A stretch of 64,000 nucleotides of DNA. Source: Bacteroidaceae bacterium. Its GTDB lineage: Bacteria; Bacteroidota; Bacteroidia; Bacteroidales; Bacteroidaceae. Location: contig JAGAAS010000029.1 in assembly GCA_017615125.1 (NCBI GenBank), positions 124,001 to 188,000 on the forward strand. Reading direction: 5' to 3'. The position numbers were made by a program, and so were the translations under genes. Shown here in pieces: positions 53,810 to 61,196 of this stretch; positions within the stretch are counted from its first letter, which is position 1; each line of letters opens with the position of its first letter. Below the pieces are notes generated by a model. It had not been told where the DNA came from. It made no database searches and worked only from the letters and a program-made list of their open reading frames with translations.

Positions 53810-53857
53810 AACACCTCCGAAATCGAAAGCAAGCTTTCACTTCGGAGGTGTTCTTAT
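53810..53857. terminator. Hairpin terminator, first of a repeated set
   Basis: AACACCTCCGAA (53810-53821) pairs with TTCGGAGGTGTT (53841-53852) around GAAAGC/GCTTTC, then CTTATT. The same hairpin follows the 3' end of tRNA-Arg at about 56005-56040 (minus-strand direction) and recurs at 54051-54090. Confidence 0.75.
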
Positions 53858-53861
53858 TGTG

Positions 53862-54146
53862 ATCCCGTTGGGATTGACTTTGCCGTCTTTCCCGTAGGCT
53901 GGCGCCAGCCATCCTACAAAAAGGGAAGAGCCTCGAAGATTGAAAGCTCGTTTTCATCGTTCGTGACTCTTTCCCTTTTTGTGATCCCGTTGGGATTCAG
54001 ATGCTATGCATCTAGATCCCTTCCCCTGCCACGGGCCGATCTTCAACAAGAACACCTCCGAAATCGAAAGCAAGCTTTCTCTTCGGAGGTATTCTTATTG
54101 TGATCCCGTTGGGATTCAAACCCAAGACCTTCGGAACTAGAATCTG
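53862..54146. repeat. Left copy of a 285-bp direct repeat with the tRNA-Arg 3' part (att-like)
   Basis: This stretch matches 55810-56092 closely along its whole length. It contains TGATCCCGTTGGGATT at 53860, 53982 and 54101 (the 3' end of tRNA-Arg), two hairpin terminators, and at 54101-54146 about 46 bp of the tRNA including T-arm and a decayed anticodon arm. The 5' half of the tRNA is missing. This is the picture left by integration into, or duplication of, the tRNA 3' end. The rest of the spacer to 54384 shows no gene I can support. Confidence 0.8.
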
Positions 54147-54384
54147 TCAGTTGATTCTTTCCCTATCATCTGTATAAATGGGCTTCTTCTGCTTGCCTCA
54201 AAAACGTATTTGTTCCCGATTTGTCATGCATTACTCCCTATGTCGTTTGCAAAGGAAATAGAAGTGCGGCGAACGATGCAATCCATAAATGTTCTATTTT
54301 TGACGATGCTCATTACTCATGTATCGTCATCTTCCTAGGCCACCTTGACAGCATGAACTATTTTGCAGAAATAACAGAAAGTGT

Positions 54385-54416
54385 TTTGTTTTTTCTAAAA
54401 AGGATTTGTATATTTG
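54385..54416 (+). promoter_or_regulatory. Promoter of the Fic gene
   Basis: TTTG (54385-54388), 20-nt spacer, TATATTTG (54409-54416): a near-ideal Bacteroidetes promoter, 90 nt before the ATG. Confidence 0.7.
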
Positions 54417-54505
54417 TAGCAAAATAATCACAAATATGAGGTGTATTGGCAGATGCGATAATAATGCAAAGAATAAAAACGTTATAGAAATAAAGAAGAC
54501 GAGAT

Positions 54506-55498
54506 ATGGACAATTTACAAAAGAAATACAGCCAGGCAGACGAAAATAACCGAAGACTCTCGGCATATCGTCCACTACCGACTGAGACGTTGAAATCGCT
54601 GCGCGAATACTACCGCGTGGGCTTGACTTACTCCAGTAATGCCCTGGAAGGCAACAGCCTGACAGAGTCGGAGACCAAGGTGGTTATTGAGGATGGTCTG
54701 ACGATAGAAGGCAAGCCTTTGCGTGACCACTACGAGGCCGTTGGGCATGCGAAGGCCTACGACTATATCTACAGCATCACCGAGAAAGATAGGCTGGAAG
54801 AAGAAGACATCCTCAGCCTGCATCGTCTGTTCTATCAGCAGATTGATGCCGAGAAGGCCGGACACTACCGAAACGTGAAGGTGTATATCAGCGGCAGTCG
54901 CTATGCCGTTGCTGCCGTATCGAAGATTTCTGCTGAAATGCAGAAACTCGTCAAGTGGTACAACGAAAACGAGAAAAAGATACATCCTGTGGAATTGGCC
55001 GCCACATTGCATCAGCGGTTCGTGTTCATTCACCCCTTTGTGGATGGTAATGGCCGTGTAGCACGTCTGCTAATGAACCTTGCCCTGTTGCGAAATGGCT
55101 ACACCATCGCCATCATTCCGGCTATCCTTCGACACGAGTATATCTATTCGCTTGAAACAGCCCATACCCGTCCAGAAGTTTTTACAGATTTCATTGCTGA
55201 CCGCGTAATAGCTACCCAGCTCGACCTGCTCCGACTGATGAAGGACGAGAATGATACTGTAAATGATACTGTAAATGATACTGTAAAGCGCGCTGACGCT
55301 ACTCTGCTATCCAAGACTGAACAAGCGGTACTGGATGCCGTCAGAATGCATCCAGACTTCTCCTATGAACAGCTGGCAGCAACATGCGGTGTGTCGCGCC
55401 CCACCATTGCCAGAACAGTCAAGACCTTGCAAAGCCATAACATCATACAACGTGTAGGCTCTGATAAGACTGGTCATTGGAAGATTGTTGAAGAGTGA
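54506..55498 (+). CDS. Fic-family protein with C-terminal winged helix
   Basis: The 330-residue protein has the Fic active-site motif HPFVDGNGRVAR near residue 175. It also has an N-terminal inhibitory helix SNALEGN near residue 45, which matches (S/T)xxxE(G/N) of class II Fic proteins. The last 65 residues form a winged helix-turn-helix (TEQAVLDAVRMHPDFSYEQL, in parts AVRMHPDFSY and CGVSRPTIARTVKTL). Fic enzymes transfer AMP from ATP to protein hydroxyl groups; this layout usually works without a separate antitoxin. Between the two domains is NDTV three times, from a 12-bp tandem repeat. The gene lies alone between two 285-bp repeats. Confidence 0.9.
   Translation: MDNLQKKYSQADENNRRLSAYRPLPTETLKSLREYYRVGLTYSSNALEGNSLTESETKVVIEDGLTIEGKPLRDHYEAVGHAKAYDYIYSITEKDRLEEEDILSLHRLFYQQIDAEKAGHYRNVKVYISGSRYAVAAVSKISAEMQKLVKWYNENEKKIHPVELAATLHQRFVFIHPFVDGNGRVARLLMNLALLRNGYTIAIIPAILRHEYIYSLETAHTRPEVFTDFIADRVIATQLDLLRLMKDENDTVNDTVNDTVKRADATLLSKTEQAVLDAVRMHPDFSYEQLAATCGVSRPTIARTVKTLQSHNIIQRVGSDKTGHWKIVEE
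55250..55285 (+). repeat. In-frame 12-bp tandem repeat in the Fic gene
   Basis: AATGATACTGTA occurs three times in a row, coding NDTV-NDTV-NDTV in the linker. Copy-number change would keep the frame and alter linker length by four residues. Confidence 0.9.
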
Positions 55499-55523
55499 TG
55501 GCATACTCTACCTATACAATTAG

Positions 55524-55580
55524 GGTTCAAGGTTAATGGTTCAAGATGTTCAAGGGTTCAAGGTGTTTAAGAGTTCAAGA
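55524..55580 (+). repeat. Degenerate GTTCAAG short repeats
   Basis: GTTCAAG or GTTTAAG begins at 55525, 55539, 55548, 55556, 55565 and 55573, spacing mostly 8-9 nt. No gene is present. Confidence 0.7.
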
Positions 55581-55679
55581 ATAAAAAGATGACGATACGG
55601 CATTTTCATGCCTTCGGTAGCGATAGCGAATAGGGCTCCAAGCAGGAAACGAAATTCGTTTATCAAGAAGGAGCCATAA

Positions 55680-55750
55680 GTACAAAGCTTTTGTACTCCT
55701 AATACAGAGCATTTGTACTATGTGTACAGGGCATATGTACTCTCAGTACA
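55680..55750. repeat. GTACA palindrome array, 22-bp period, second locus
   Basis: GTACA or ATACA at 55680, 55702, 55724 and 55746; (T/A)TGTAC at 55690, 55712 and 55734: a strict 22-bp period, as at 11722-11814. Preceded by GACGATACGGC leader text related to that at 11605. Confidence 0.85.
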
Positions 55751-55809
55751 ACTTTGTTGGACTATCGTAAAAAAAGTGTCGCAGGCTTTTGAAGGTCTGA
55801 GATACCTTT

Positions 55810-56092
55810 ATCCCGTTGGGATTGACTTTGCCGTCTTTCCCGTAGGCTGGCGCCAGCCATCCTACGAAAAGGGAAGAGCCTCGAAGATTGAAAGCTCGTT
55901 TTCATCGTTCGTGACTCTTTCCCGTTTTGTGATCCCGTTGGGATTCAGATGCAATGCATCTAGATCCCTTCCCCTGCCACGGGCTTATCTGCAATAAGAA
56001 CACCTCCGAATTTGAAAGAGCTTTCACTTCGGAGGTATTCTTATTGTGATCCCGTTGGGATTCAAACCCAAGACCTTCAGAACCGGAATCTG
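55810..56092. repeat. Right copy of the 285-bp direct repeat, ending inside tRNA-Arg
   Basis: Matches 53862-54146. It contains TGATCCCGTTGGGATT at 55930 and 56047 and a truncated copy at 55810, with the same two hairpins between. Its right end lies in the intact tRNA-Arg gene. Confidence 0.8.
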
Positions 56093-56120
56093 ACGCTCTA
56101 TTCAGCTAAGCTACGGGACC
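56047..56120 (-). tRNA. tRNA-Arg, anticodon CCG
   Basis: On the minus strand, acceptor GGTCCCG pairs with CGGGATC plus discriminator A. D-arm AGCTTAGCTGAATAGAGC, anticodon stem TCAGA/TCTGA with loop TTCCGGT giving CCG, and T-arm with loop TTTGAAT are all present. CCA is not encoded. Anticodon CCG reads CGG arginine codons. Its 3' half is duplicated at 54101-54146. Confidence 0.95.
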
Positions 56121-56227
56121 AATGACGTTGCAAAGGTACAAAAAACTTTGATTGGGCTGCTGTTTTGCCGGAAAATATGCCCTCCTTTTAAAAAAATATT
56201 CCGCGGGGAGCTGCTTTTTTTCTGATT

Positions 56228-56260
56228 TTTGTTGCTTTCACAAAAAAAAACGTATCTTTG
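56228..56260 (+). promoter_or_regulatory. Promoter of tatA
   Basis: TTTG (56228-56231), 21-nt spacer, TATCTTTG (56253-56260), 61 nt before the tatA ATG. Confidence 0.7.
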
Positions 56261-56321
56261 CAGATGTTGCCGATTAGTGGCAACAAGGATTAAAAACGTC
56301 ATTATTTCAAAGCATACTATT

Positions 56322-56534
56322 ATGAAATTACCACTATTAATCGGAAACCTCGGTACAACCGAGATCATCATCATCGCGCTTGTTGTACTGCTCCTCTTCG
56401 GAGGCAAGAAAATCCCCGAGCTCATGAAGGGCATCGGAAAGGGCGTGAAGAGCTTCAAGCAGGGCATGAACGAAGTTGAAAAGGAAATCAACGACATCGA
56501 CATGACTGCCGACGACAAGAACGAAAAGAAGTAA
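56322..56534 (+). CDS. tatA: Sec-independent translocase protein TatA/E
   Basis: The 70-residue protein begins [22 protein letters not shown] with one N-terminal helix, then [20 protein letters not shown], the amphipathic helix with the conserved FGGKK(I/L)PEL motif, and a charged tail (ADDKNEKK). TatA oligomers form the pore of the twin-arginine system that exports folded proteins. A longer upstream frame is excluded because it would cover the promoter. The next gene codes for a twin-arginine substrate, and tatC lies at 60161. Confidence 0.95.
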   Translation: MKLPLLIGNLGTTEIIIIALVVLLLFGGKKIPELMKGIGKGVKSFKQGMNEVEKEINDIDMTADDKNEKK

Positions 56535-56571
56535 AACGATCATTATTCCCCAACTTTTAATCTAATCCATT

Positions 56572-58056
56572 ATGTCAGAAGAAATCTCAAGAAGACAATT
56601 TCTGAAGCAGGGCACAGCCGCTGCTATCGGTCTGACCATTGTCCCCAACGTTGTTCTGGGTAAGGACTTCGGTCATATCGCACCAAGTGACAAACTCAAC
56701 ATCGCCGGCGTGGGCGTCGGAGGTATGGGTAATGCTAACCTCCGCAACATGGAGACGACGGAGAACATCGTTGCCCTCTGCGACGTTGACTTCGACTATG
56801 CAAAGGATGCCTTCAACCGTCATCCCAAGGCTAAGAAGTACAGAGACTTCCGCCAGATGTACGATGAGATGGGCAAGAGCATCGACGCCGTTCTCGTAGC
56901 TACTCCTGACCACACGCACGCTATCGTTGCTGCCAACGCTATCGCTATGGGCAAGCACGTGTATGTGCAGAAGCCCCTCACCCACACCGTTTATGAATCG
57001 CGTCTGCTCACCAAGCTTGCCAAAGAGTATAAGGTAGCTACCCAGATGGGCAACCAGGGTGCTTCCTCCGAAGACAGCGACCTGGTATGCGAATGGATCT
57101 GGAACGGCGAGATCGGCGAGGTAACCCGCGTTGACTGCGCTACCGACCGTCCTCTCTGGCCTCAAGGCCTGAACACGCCTACCGAGAAGATGCCTATTCC
57201 CTGGGGACTTGGCGGTCCTGAAGGCTGGGATCTCTTCCTCGGCCCGGCTAAGTATCGCCCCTACAACCGTGCATACCATCCTTGGGACTGGCGCGGATGG
57301 TGGGACTACGGTACCGGCGCCCTCGGCGATATGGCCTGCCACATCATGCAGGTTGCCTTCAAGTCGCTGAACCTGCTCTATCCTATCAGCGCTGAAGGCT
57401 CGTCTACTCCGCTCTTCCCCGACTGCGCTCCCAACGCCCAGCACGTGAAGATCACCTATCCCGCACGCAAGAAGTTCCGCAAGATCAACATGCCTCAGGT
57501 GGAGATCCACTGGTACGACGGCGGACTGCTGCCCGAGTTCCCTAAGGGCTGGGAAGCTGGCAAGAGCCTCATGCGCGAAGGCGGCGGCGTCACCATCTTC
57601 CACGGAACGAAGGACACCCTCGTCTGCGGATGCTACGGACAGAAGCCGTTCCTCGTATCAGGCCGCGTGCCTAACGCTCCGAAGGTTGAACGCCGCGTAG
57701 GCACCAGCCATGAACAGGACTGGATTCGTGCCTGCAAGGAGAGCCCCGAGAACCGCATCCTCACGAAGAGCGACTTCTCGTTCTCAGGCCCGTTCAACGA
57801 AATGGTTGTGATGGGTGTGCTCGCAGTACGTCTGCAGGGCCTCAACCGCCCGCTCCAGTGGGACGGCCTCAACATGCGCTTCACCAACATCGGCCCCGAC
57901 GAGGAACTCAACCTCAAGCAGACCGAGATGAAGGTTATCGACGGCGACCCGAAGATGACAACCATCGACCATAAGGTCAACGCCCTCGCATACGCATCCG
58001 AGCTCATCAAGCACACCTACCGCGACGGCTGGACGCTGCCCGAAATGCCGAAATAA
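56572..58056 (+). CDS. Gfo/Idh/MocA-family oxidoreductase with Tat signal
   Basis: The 494-residue protein has a twin-arginine signal (SRRQFLKQGTAAAIGLTIVP) at residues 5-25, then a Rossmann domain (AGVGVGGMGNANLRNM near 43) and the family site VQKPLTHTVYE near 136. NAD(P)-dependent sugar or polyol dehydrogenases of this family need cofactor bound before export, which explains the Tat signal. It is 37 nt downstream of tatA and upstream of DUF1080 and sugar-isomerase genes. Gene sets of this composition in Bacteroidetes are linked to oxidation and cleavage of glycosides through 3-keto intermediates; the exact substrate here is unknown. Confidence 0.93.
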   Translation: MSEEISRRQFLKQGTAAAIGLTIVPNVVLGKDFGHIAPSDKLNIAGVGVGGMGNANLRNMETTENIVALCDVDFDYAKDAFNRHPKAKKYRDFRQMYDEMGKSIDAVLVATPDHTHAIVAANAIAMGKHVYVQKPLTHTVYESRLLTKLAKEYKVATQMGNQGASSEDSDLVCEWIWNGEIGEVTRVDCATDRPLWPQGLNTPTEKMPIPWGLGGPEGWDLFLGPAKYRPYNRAYHPWDWRGWWDYGTGALGDMACHIMQVAFKSLNLLYPISAEGSSTPLFPDCAPNAQHVKITYPARKKFRKINMPQVEIHWYDGGLLPEFPKGWEAGKSLMREGGGVTIFHGTKDTLVCGCYGQKPFLVSGRVPNAPKVERRVGTSHEQDWIRACKESPENRILTKSDFSFSGPFNEMVVMGVLAVRLQGLNRPLQWDGLNMRFTNIGPDEELNLKQTEMKVIDGDPKMTTIDHKVNALAYASELIKHTYRDGWTLPEMPK

Positions 58057-58153
58057 ATATGAAGAACCGATTGAGCAGCGAGCGGAGAGCCAAGTTTACT
58101 TGAGTTATCCCGAGTTGCGAAAGAGGAAGAACAAAATTCATTTTATTCAAAGA

Positions 58154-58194
58154 AGCCGGCGAGATTCTTTCTACATCTCGCCGGCTGAAGAAAG
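58154..58194 (+). repeat. 21-bp CYTTCT module pair with perfect hairpin, locus 5
   Basis: AGCCGGCGAGAT (58154-58165) pairs with ATCTCGCCGGCT (58175-58186); the loop is TCTTTCTAC, which is itself a module (CTTTCTAC at 58167). An inverted module GAAGAAAG starts at 58187. It lies inside the Tat/DUF1080 gene cluster and could terminate or stabilise transcripts. Confidence 0.8.
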
Positions 58195-58229
58195 AAAAAA
58201 TTTTTATTCTTAACACATACGAAAAAACA

Positions 58230-59090
58230 ATGAAAAAACTATTTTCAATCGTAGCTGTCGCATCCCTCTGCCTCATCGTGGCATCGTGCGGCAACAAGAA
58301 ACCCGCAGCCCCCGCTGAAGAAGAGGCATCGGCTGTACCCGCATACACCGTAGTGGAAGCTCCCGAGGTAGACCTCGCCGAGTTCCCCGTAGACGAAGAC
58401 GGTTATATCGTTCTGTTCGACGGCACTTCCCTGAAGGGCTGGAGAGGCTATGGAAAAGACCGCGTTCCCTCACGCTGGGTTGTTGAAGACGGCTGCCTGA
58501 CATTCAAGGGCAGCGGCGGAGGCGAAGCCCAGGAAGGCGACGGTGGCGACCTCATCTTCGCACACCAGTTCAAGAACTTCACCCTCGAACTCGAGTGGAA
58601 GGTAGACAAAGGCTCCAACTCCGGTATCTTCTACCTCGCTAAGGAGGTAACCACGAAGGACGAGAACGGCAACGAGCGCTACGAGCCCATCTACATCTCG
58701 TGCCCCGAGTACCAGATCCTTGACAACGCCAACCATCCCGACGCACAGCTGGGCGTAGACGGCAACCGCCAGTCGGCATCCCTCTACGACATGATTCCCG
58801 CCAAGCCGCAGAACTCCAAGCCCTTCGGCGAGTGGAACAAGGCAAAGATTATGGTGTACAAAGGCACCGTCGTTCACGGACAGAACGACCAGAACGTGCT
58901 CGAATATCACCTCTGGACACAGCAGTGGACCGACATGCTCCAGAACAGCAAGTTCAGCGAGAAGAACTGGCCCCTCGCCTTCGAGCTGCTGAACAACTGC
59001 GGCGGTGCAGAGCATCAGGGATACATCGGCGTGCAGGATCACGGTGACAATGTTTGGTATCGTAACATCCGCATCAAGCTGTTCGACTAA
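58230..59090 (+). CDS. DUF1080 (3-keto-disaccharide hydrolase-like) lipoprotein
   Basis: The 286-residue lipoprotein starts MKKLFSIVAVASLCLIVASC (lipobox VASC). It has a DUF1080 concanavalin-like fold: FVLFDGTSLKGWRG-type text (IVLFDGTSLKGWRG) near residue 65, FTLELEWKVDKGSNSGIFY near 115, and a C-terminal NVWYRNIRIKLF. Proteins of this family hydrolyse 3-keto-glycosides or bind sugars. It follows the Gfo/Idh gene by 173 nt and precedes a sugar isomerase. It is probably inserted in the outer or inner membrane facing the periplasm. Confidence 0.9.
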   Translation: MKKLFSIVAVASLCLIVASCGNKKPAAPAEEEASAVPAYTVVEAPEVDLAEFPVDEDGYIVLFDGTSLKGWRGYGKDRVPSRWVVEDGCLTFKGSGGGEAQEGDGGDLIFAHQFKNFTLELEWKVDKGSNSGIFYLAKEVTTKDENGNERYEPIYISCPEYQILDNANHPDAQLGVDGNRQSASLYDMIPAKPQNSKPFGEWNKAKIMVYKGTVVHGQNDQNVLEYHLWTQQWTDMLQNSKFSEKNWPLAFELLNNCGGAEHQGYIGVQDHGDNVWYRNIRIKLFD

Positions 59091-59121
59091 TCCCTTCTAC
59101 CAGTCAAATCAGAAATCCCTT

Positions 59122-59153
59122 TCGTTGGAGGGCCTCGGCTCTCCAACGATTTT
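59122..59153 (+). terminator. Hairpin between the DUF1080 and isomerase genes
   Basis: TCGTTGGAG (59122-59130) pairs with CTCCAACGA (59141-59149), then TTTT; weak T run, so possibly an attenuator. Confidence 0.55.
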
Positions 59154-59170
59154 AAAAAGAACAACCCTCT

Positions 59171-60052
59171 ATGAAACAGACACTATTTACCCTGATACTG
59201 GCATGCATGTTCCCAATGGTGTTCACATCGTGCAACAGTACGAAAGGCAATGCCCTGCCTAAGAAAGAGATGGCCATCCAGCTCTACTCTATGCGCGACA
59301 CCCTGAACCGCTGCGGCACCAACTACATGCCCGTGCTCGAGCAGTTGGCTTCGTGGGGATACACCGCTGTGGAAGCTGCCAACTACAACAACGGACTCTT
59401 CTACGGCACGACTCCAGAGGAGTTCAAGGCCAACGTCGAGAAGGCCGGCATGAAAGTCCTCTCCTCGCACGTAGGACACAACCTCAACGGCGAAGAGACT
59501 GCCAACCACGACTTCACCGCCGCCCTCGAGTGGTGGAAGAAATGCGTTGCCGACCATAAGGCAGCAGGCATGAAGTACATCGTCAATCCAGGTATGGGCG
59601 TGCCCGCTACGCTGGTTGACCTTCAGACCCAATGCGAGTTCCTGAACGAAGTGGGCAAGCTCTGCGCTGCCGAAGGCATCAAGTTCGGCTACCACAGCCA
59701 CTCGCACGAGTTCCGCCGCGTCGAAGGCAAGGTCATGTACGACTACATGCTTGAGAACACCGATCCGCAGTACGTCTTCTTCCAGATGGACGTCTACTGG
59801 GCTGTCGTAGGCGGCGTAGCTCCCGTGGAGTACTTCAAGAAGTATCCCGGACGGTTCACCCTGCTTCACATCAAGGACCTCTGCACCCTGGGCGAGAGCG
59901 GAATGGTGGGCTTTGACGCTATCTTCAACAACGCCGACGTAGCCGGCATGAAGGAATACGTGGTAGAAGTAGAGTGCGACCCCTACCCCAGCGTAGAGGA
60001 GAGCGCCGTCTATCTGCGCAAGGCTCCCTTCGTGAAGGCTTCCTATAAATAA
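59171..60052 (+). CDS. Sugar phosphate isomerase/epimerase-family lipoprotein
   Basis: The 293-residue lipoprotein starts MKQTLFTLILACMFPMVFTSC (lipobox FTSC). The mature part is a TIM barrel of the AP-endonuclease-2/xylose-isomerase-like type: GYTAVEAANYN near residue 58, KFGYHSHSHEF near 176 and FFQMDVYWAVVGG near 204 give metal-binding His, Asp and Glu candidates. It likely epimerises or cleaves sugar intermediates in the periplasm together with the upstream dehydrogenase and DUF1080 protein. Confidence 0.9.
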   Translation: MKQTLFTLILACMFPMVFTSCNSTKGNALPKKEMAIQLYSMRDTLNRCGTNYMPVLEQLASWGYTAVEAANYNNGLFYGTTPEEFKANVEKAGMKVLSSHVGHNLNGEETANHDFTAALEWWKKCVADHKAAGMKYIVNPGMGVPATLVDLQTQCEFLNEVGKLCAAEGIKFGYHSHSHEFRRVEGKVMYDYMLENTDPQYVFFQMDVYWAVVGGVAPVEYFKKYPGRFTLLHIKDLCTLGESGMVGFDAIFNNADVAGMKEYVVEVECDPYPSVEESAVYLRKAPFVKASYK

Positions 60053-60075
60053 CTCATAACAATTTACTTATCAGT

Positions 60076-60109
60076 TTGCATCCCGTTGGCACGTACCAAC
60101 GGGATGCAA
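60076..60109. other. Perfect 14-bp hairpin between the isomerase gene and tatC
   Basis: TTGCATCCCGTTGG (60076-60089) pairs with CCAACGGGATGCAA (60096-60109); loop CACGTA. No T run follows on either strand, so it is not a typical intrinsic terminator. Confidence 0.8.
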
Positions 60110-60160
60110 CGCTGAAAACATATTTCTGTTACCTTCTTCGGGAAAACCTTTTTTACATCG

Positions 60161-61183
60161 ATGACAAGAAATAAGGATGATAACAACATGTCGTTCTGGG
60201 ATCACCTGGAAGTGTTCCGCAGCTCGCTCTTCCGCGTGCTCGGCGTGTTGCTGGTATTTATGATAATCTATTTCTCTATTCTGAGGCTTTTCTTCGACAG
60301 CTTCGTCCTCGGCCCCACCACCTCCGACTTCTTCCTCTATCGATGGATTCCCTACTTCAAGTCCGATTTCCACATCGACATCATCAACATCAACGTGGCG
60401 TCGCAGTTCATGACGCACGTTTCCACCTCGTTCTGGTTCGCGCTCGTCACCGCCTTCCCCTTCGTCATCTGGGAGCTGTGGCGCTTCGTGAGCCCGGCAC
60501 TCTATAACAACGAGAAAGCTCCGATCCGCTTTGCCTTTAGCTTCGGCACAGGGATGTTCTATCTCGGCTGCCTCGTTGGCTACTGCATCGTCTTCCCCTT
60601 CACCTTCCGCTTCCTCACCGAATATGAGCTGAGCGCCGACATCACCAACCAGATATCGCTCAACTCCTACATGGGCACCTTCCTGATGATGATCTTCGTT
60701 ATGGGCATCGTCTTCGAGATGCCTCTCCTCATCTGGGTGCTCTCGCGCATCGGCCTTGTCAACAAGCAGATGCTGCGCAAATACCGTCGTCACGCCATCG
60801 TGGCCCTGCTCATCCTCGCAGCTATCATCACCCCTTCAGGCGACCCGTTCACGCTCACCGTCGTCTTCGTTCCCCTCTACCTGCTCTTCGAGCTGGGCAT
60901 CGTGCTGGCACGCCCGGCAGAAAAAGAGGAGGACGACGATGAAGAGCCAGCTCAGGCAGACAGCAAGCCTGAAGACAACCCTAGTGACGACACTCCTGCA
61001 GAGCCCGACAACGAAACTCCTGCAGAGTCCGAGCCCACGGAGCCGCAGGCAGAATCCGTTCCCGAGCAGCAGGATTTGTTCTCCGGGCAACAAGACCTGT
61101 TCTCCGAGCAGCAGGACTACTCCTACGAGCAGGACATCTTCTCTACCGCACATCCTTCGGAAGACACCTCCGAACAACCATAA
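60161..61183 (+). CDS. tatC: Sec-independent translocase protein TatC with long acidic tail
   Basis: The 340-residue protein has the six TatC helices within residues 20-250 and conserved text MSFWDHLEVFRSSLFRVL at the N terminus and IITPSGDPFTL near residue 226. TatC recognises twin-arginine signals, such as that of the protein at 56572. The last 90 residues are unusual: very acidic (EEDDDEEPAQ), then QQDLFSGQQDLFSEQQD-type repeats. The usual TatC ends soon after the sixth helix. The gene is 13 nt before asnA. Confidence 0.94.
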   Translation: MTRNKDDNNMSFWDHLEVFRSSLFRVLGVLLVFMIIYFSILRLFFDSFVLGPTTSDFFLYRWIPYFKSDFHIDIININVASQFMTHVSTSFWFALVTAFPFVIWELWRFVSPALYNNEKAPIRFAFSFGTGMFYLGCLVGYCIVFPFTFRFLTEYELSADITNQISLNSYMGTFLMMIFVMGIVFEMPLLIWVLSRIGLVNKQMLRKYRRHAIVALLILAAIITPSGDPFTLTVVFVPLYLLFELGIVLARPAEKEEDDDEEPAQADSKPEDNPSDDTPAEPDNETPAESEPTEPQAESVPEQQDLFSGQQDLFSEQQDYSYEQDIFSTAHPSEDTSEQP

Positions 61184-61196
61184 TTCTATCAACCCT

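Noticed and set aside
53768-56046. Complete integrative element
   Set aside because: No integrase, relaxase or phage gene lies between the repeats; only the Fic gene and short repeats are present.
56587-57603. 338-codon minus-strand frame
   Set aside because: Antisense of the Gfo/Idh gene, which has clear motifs and signal peptide.
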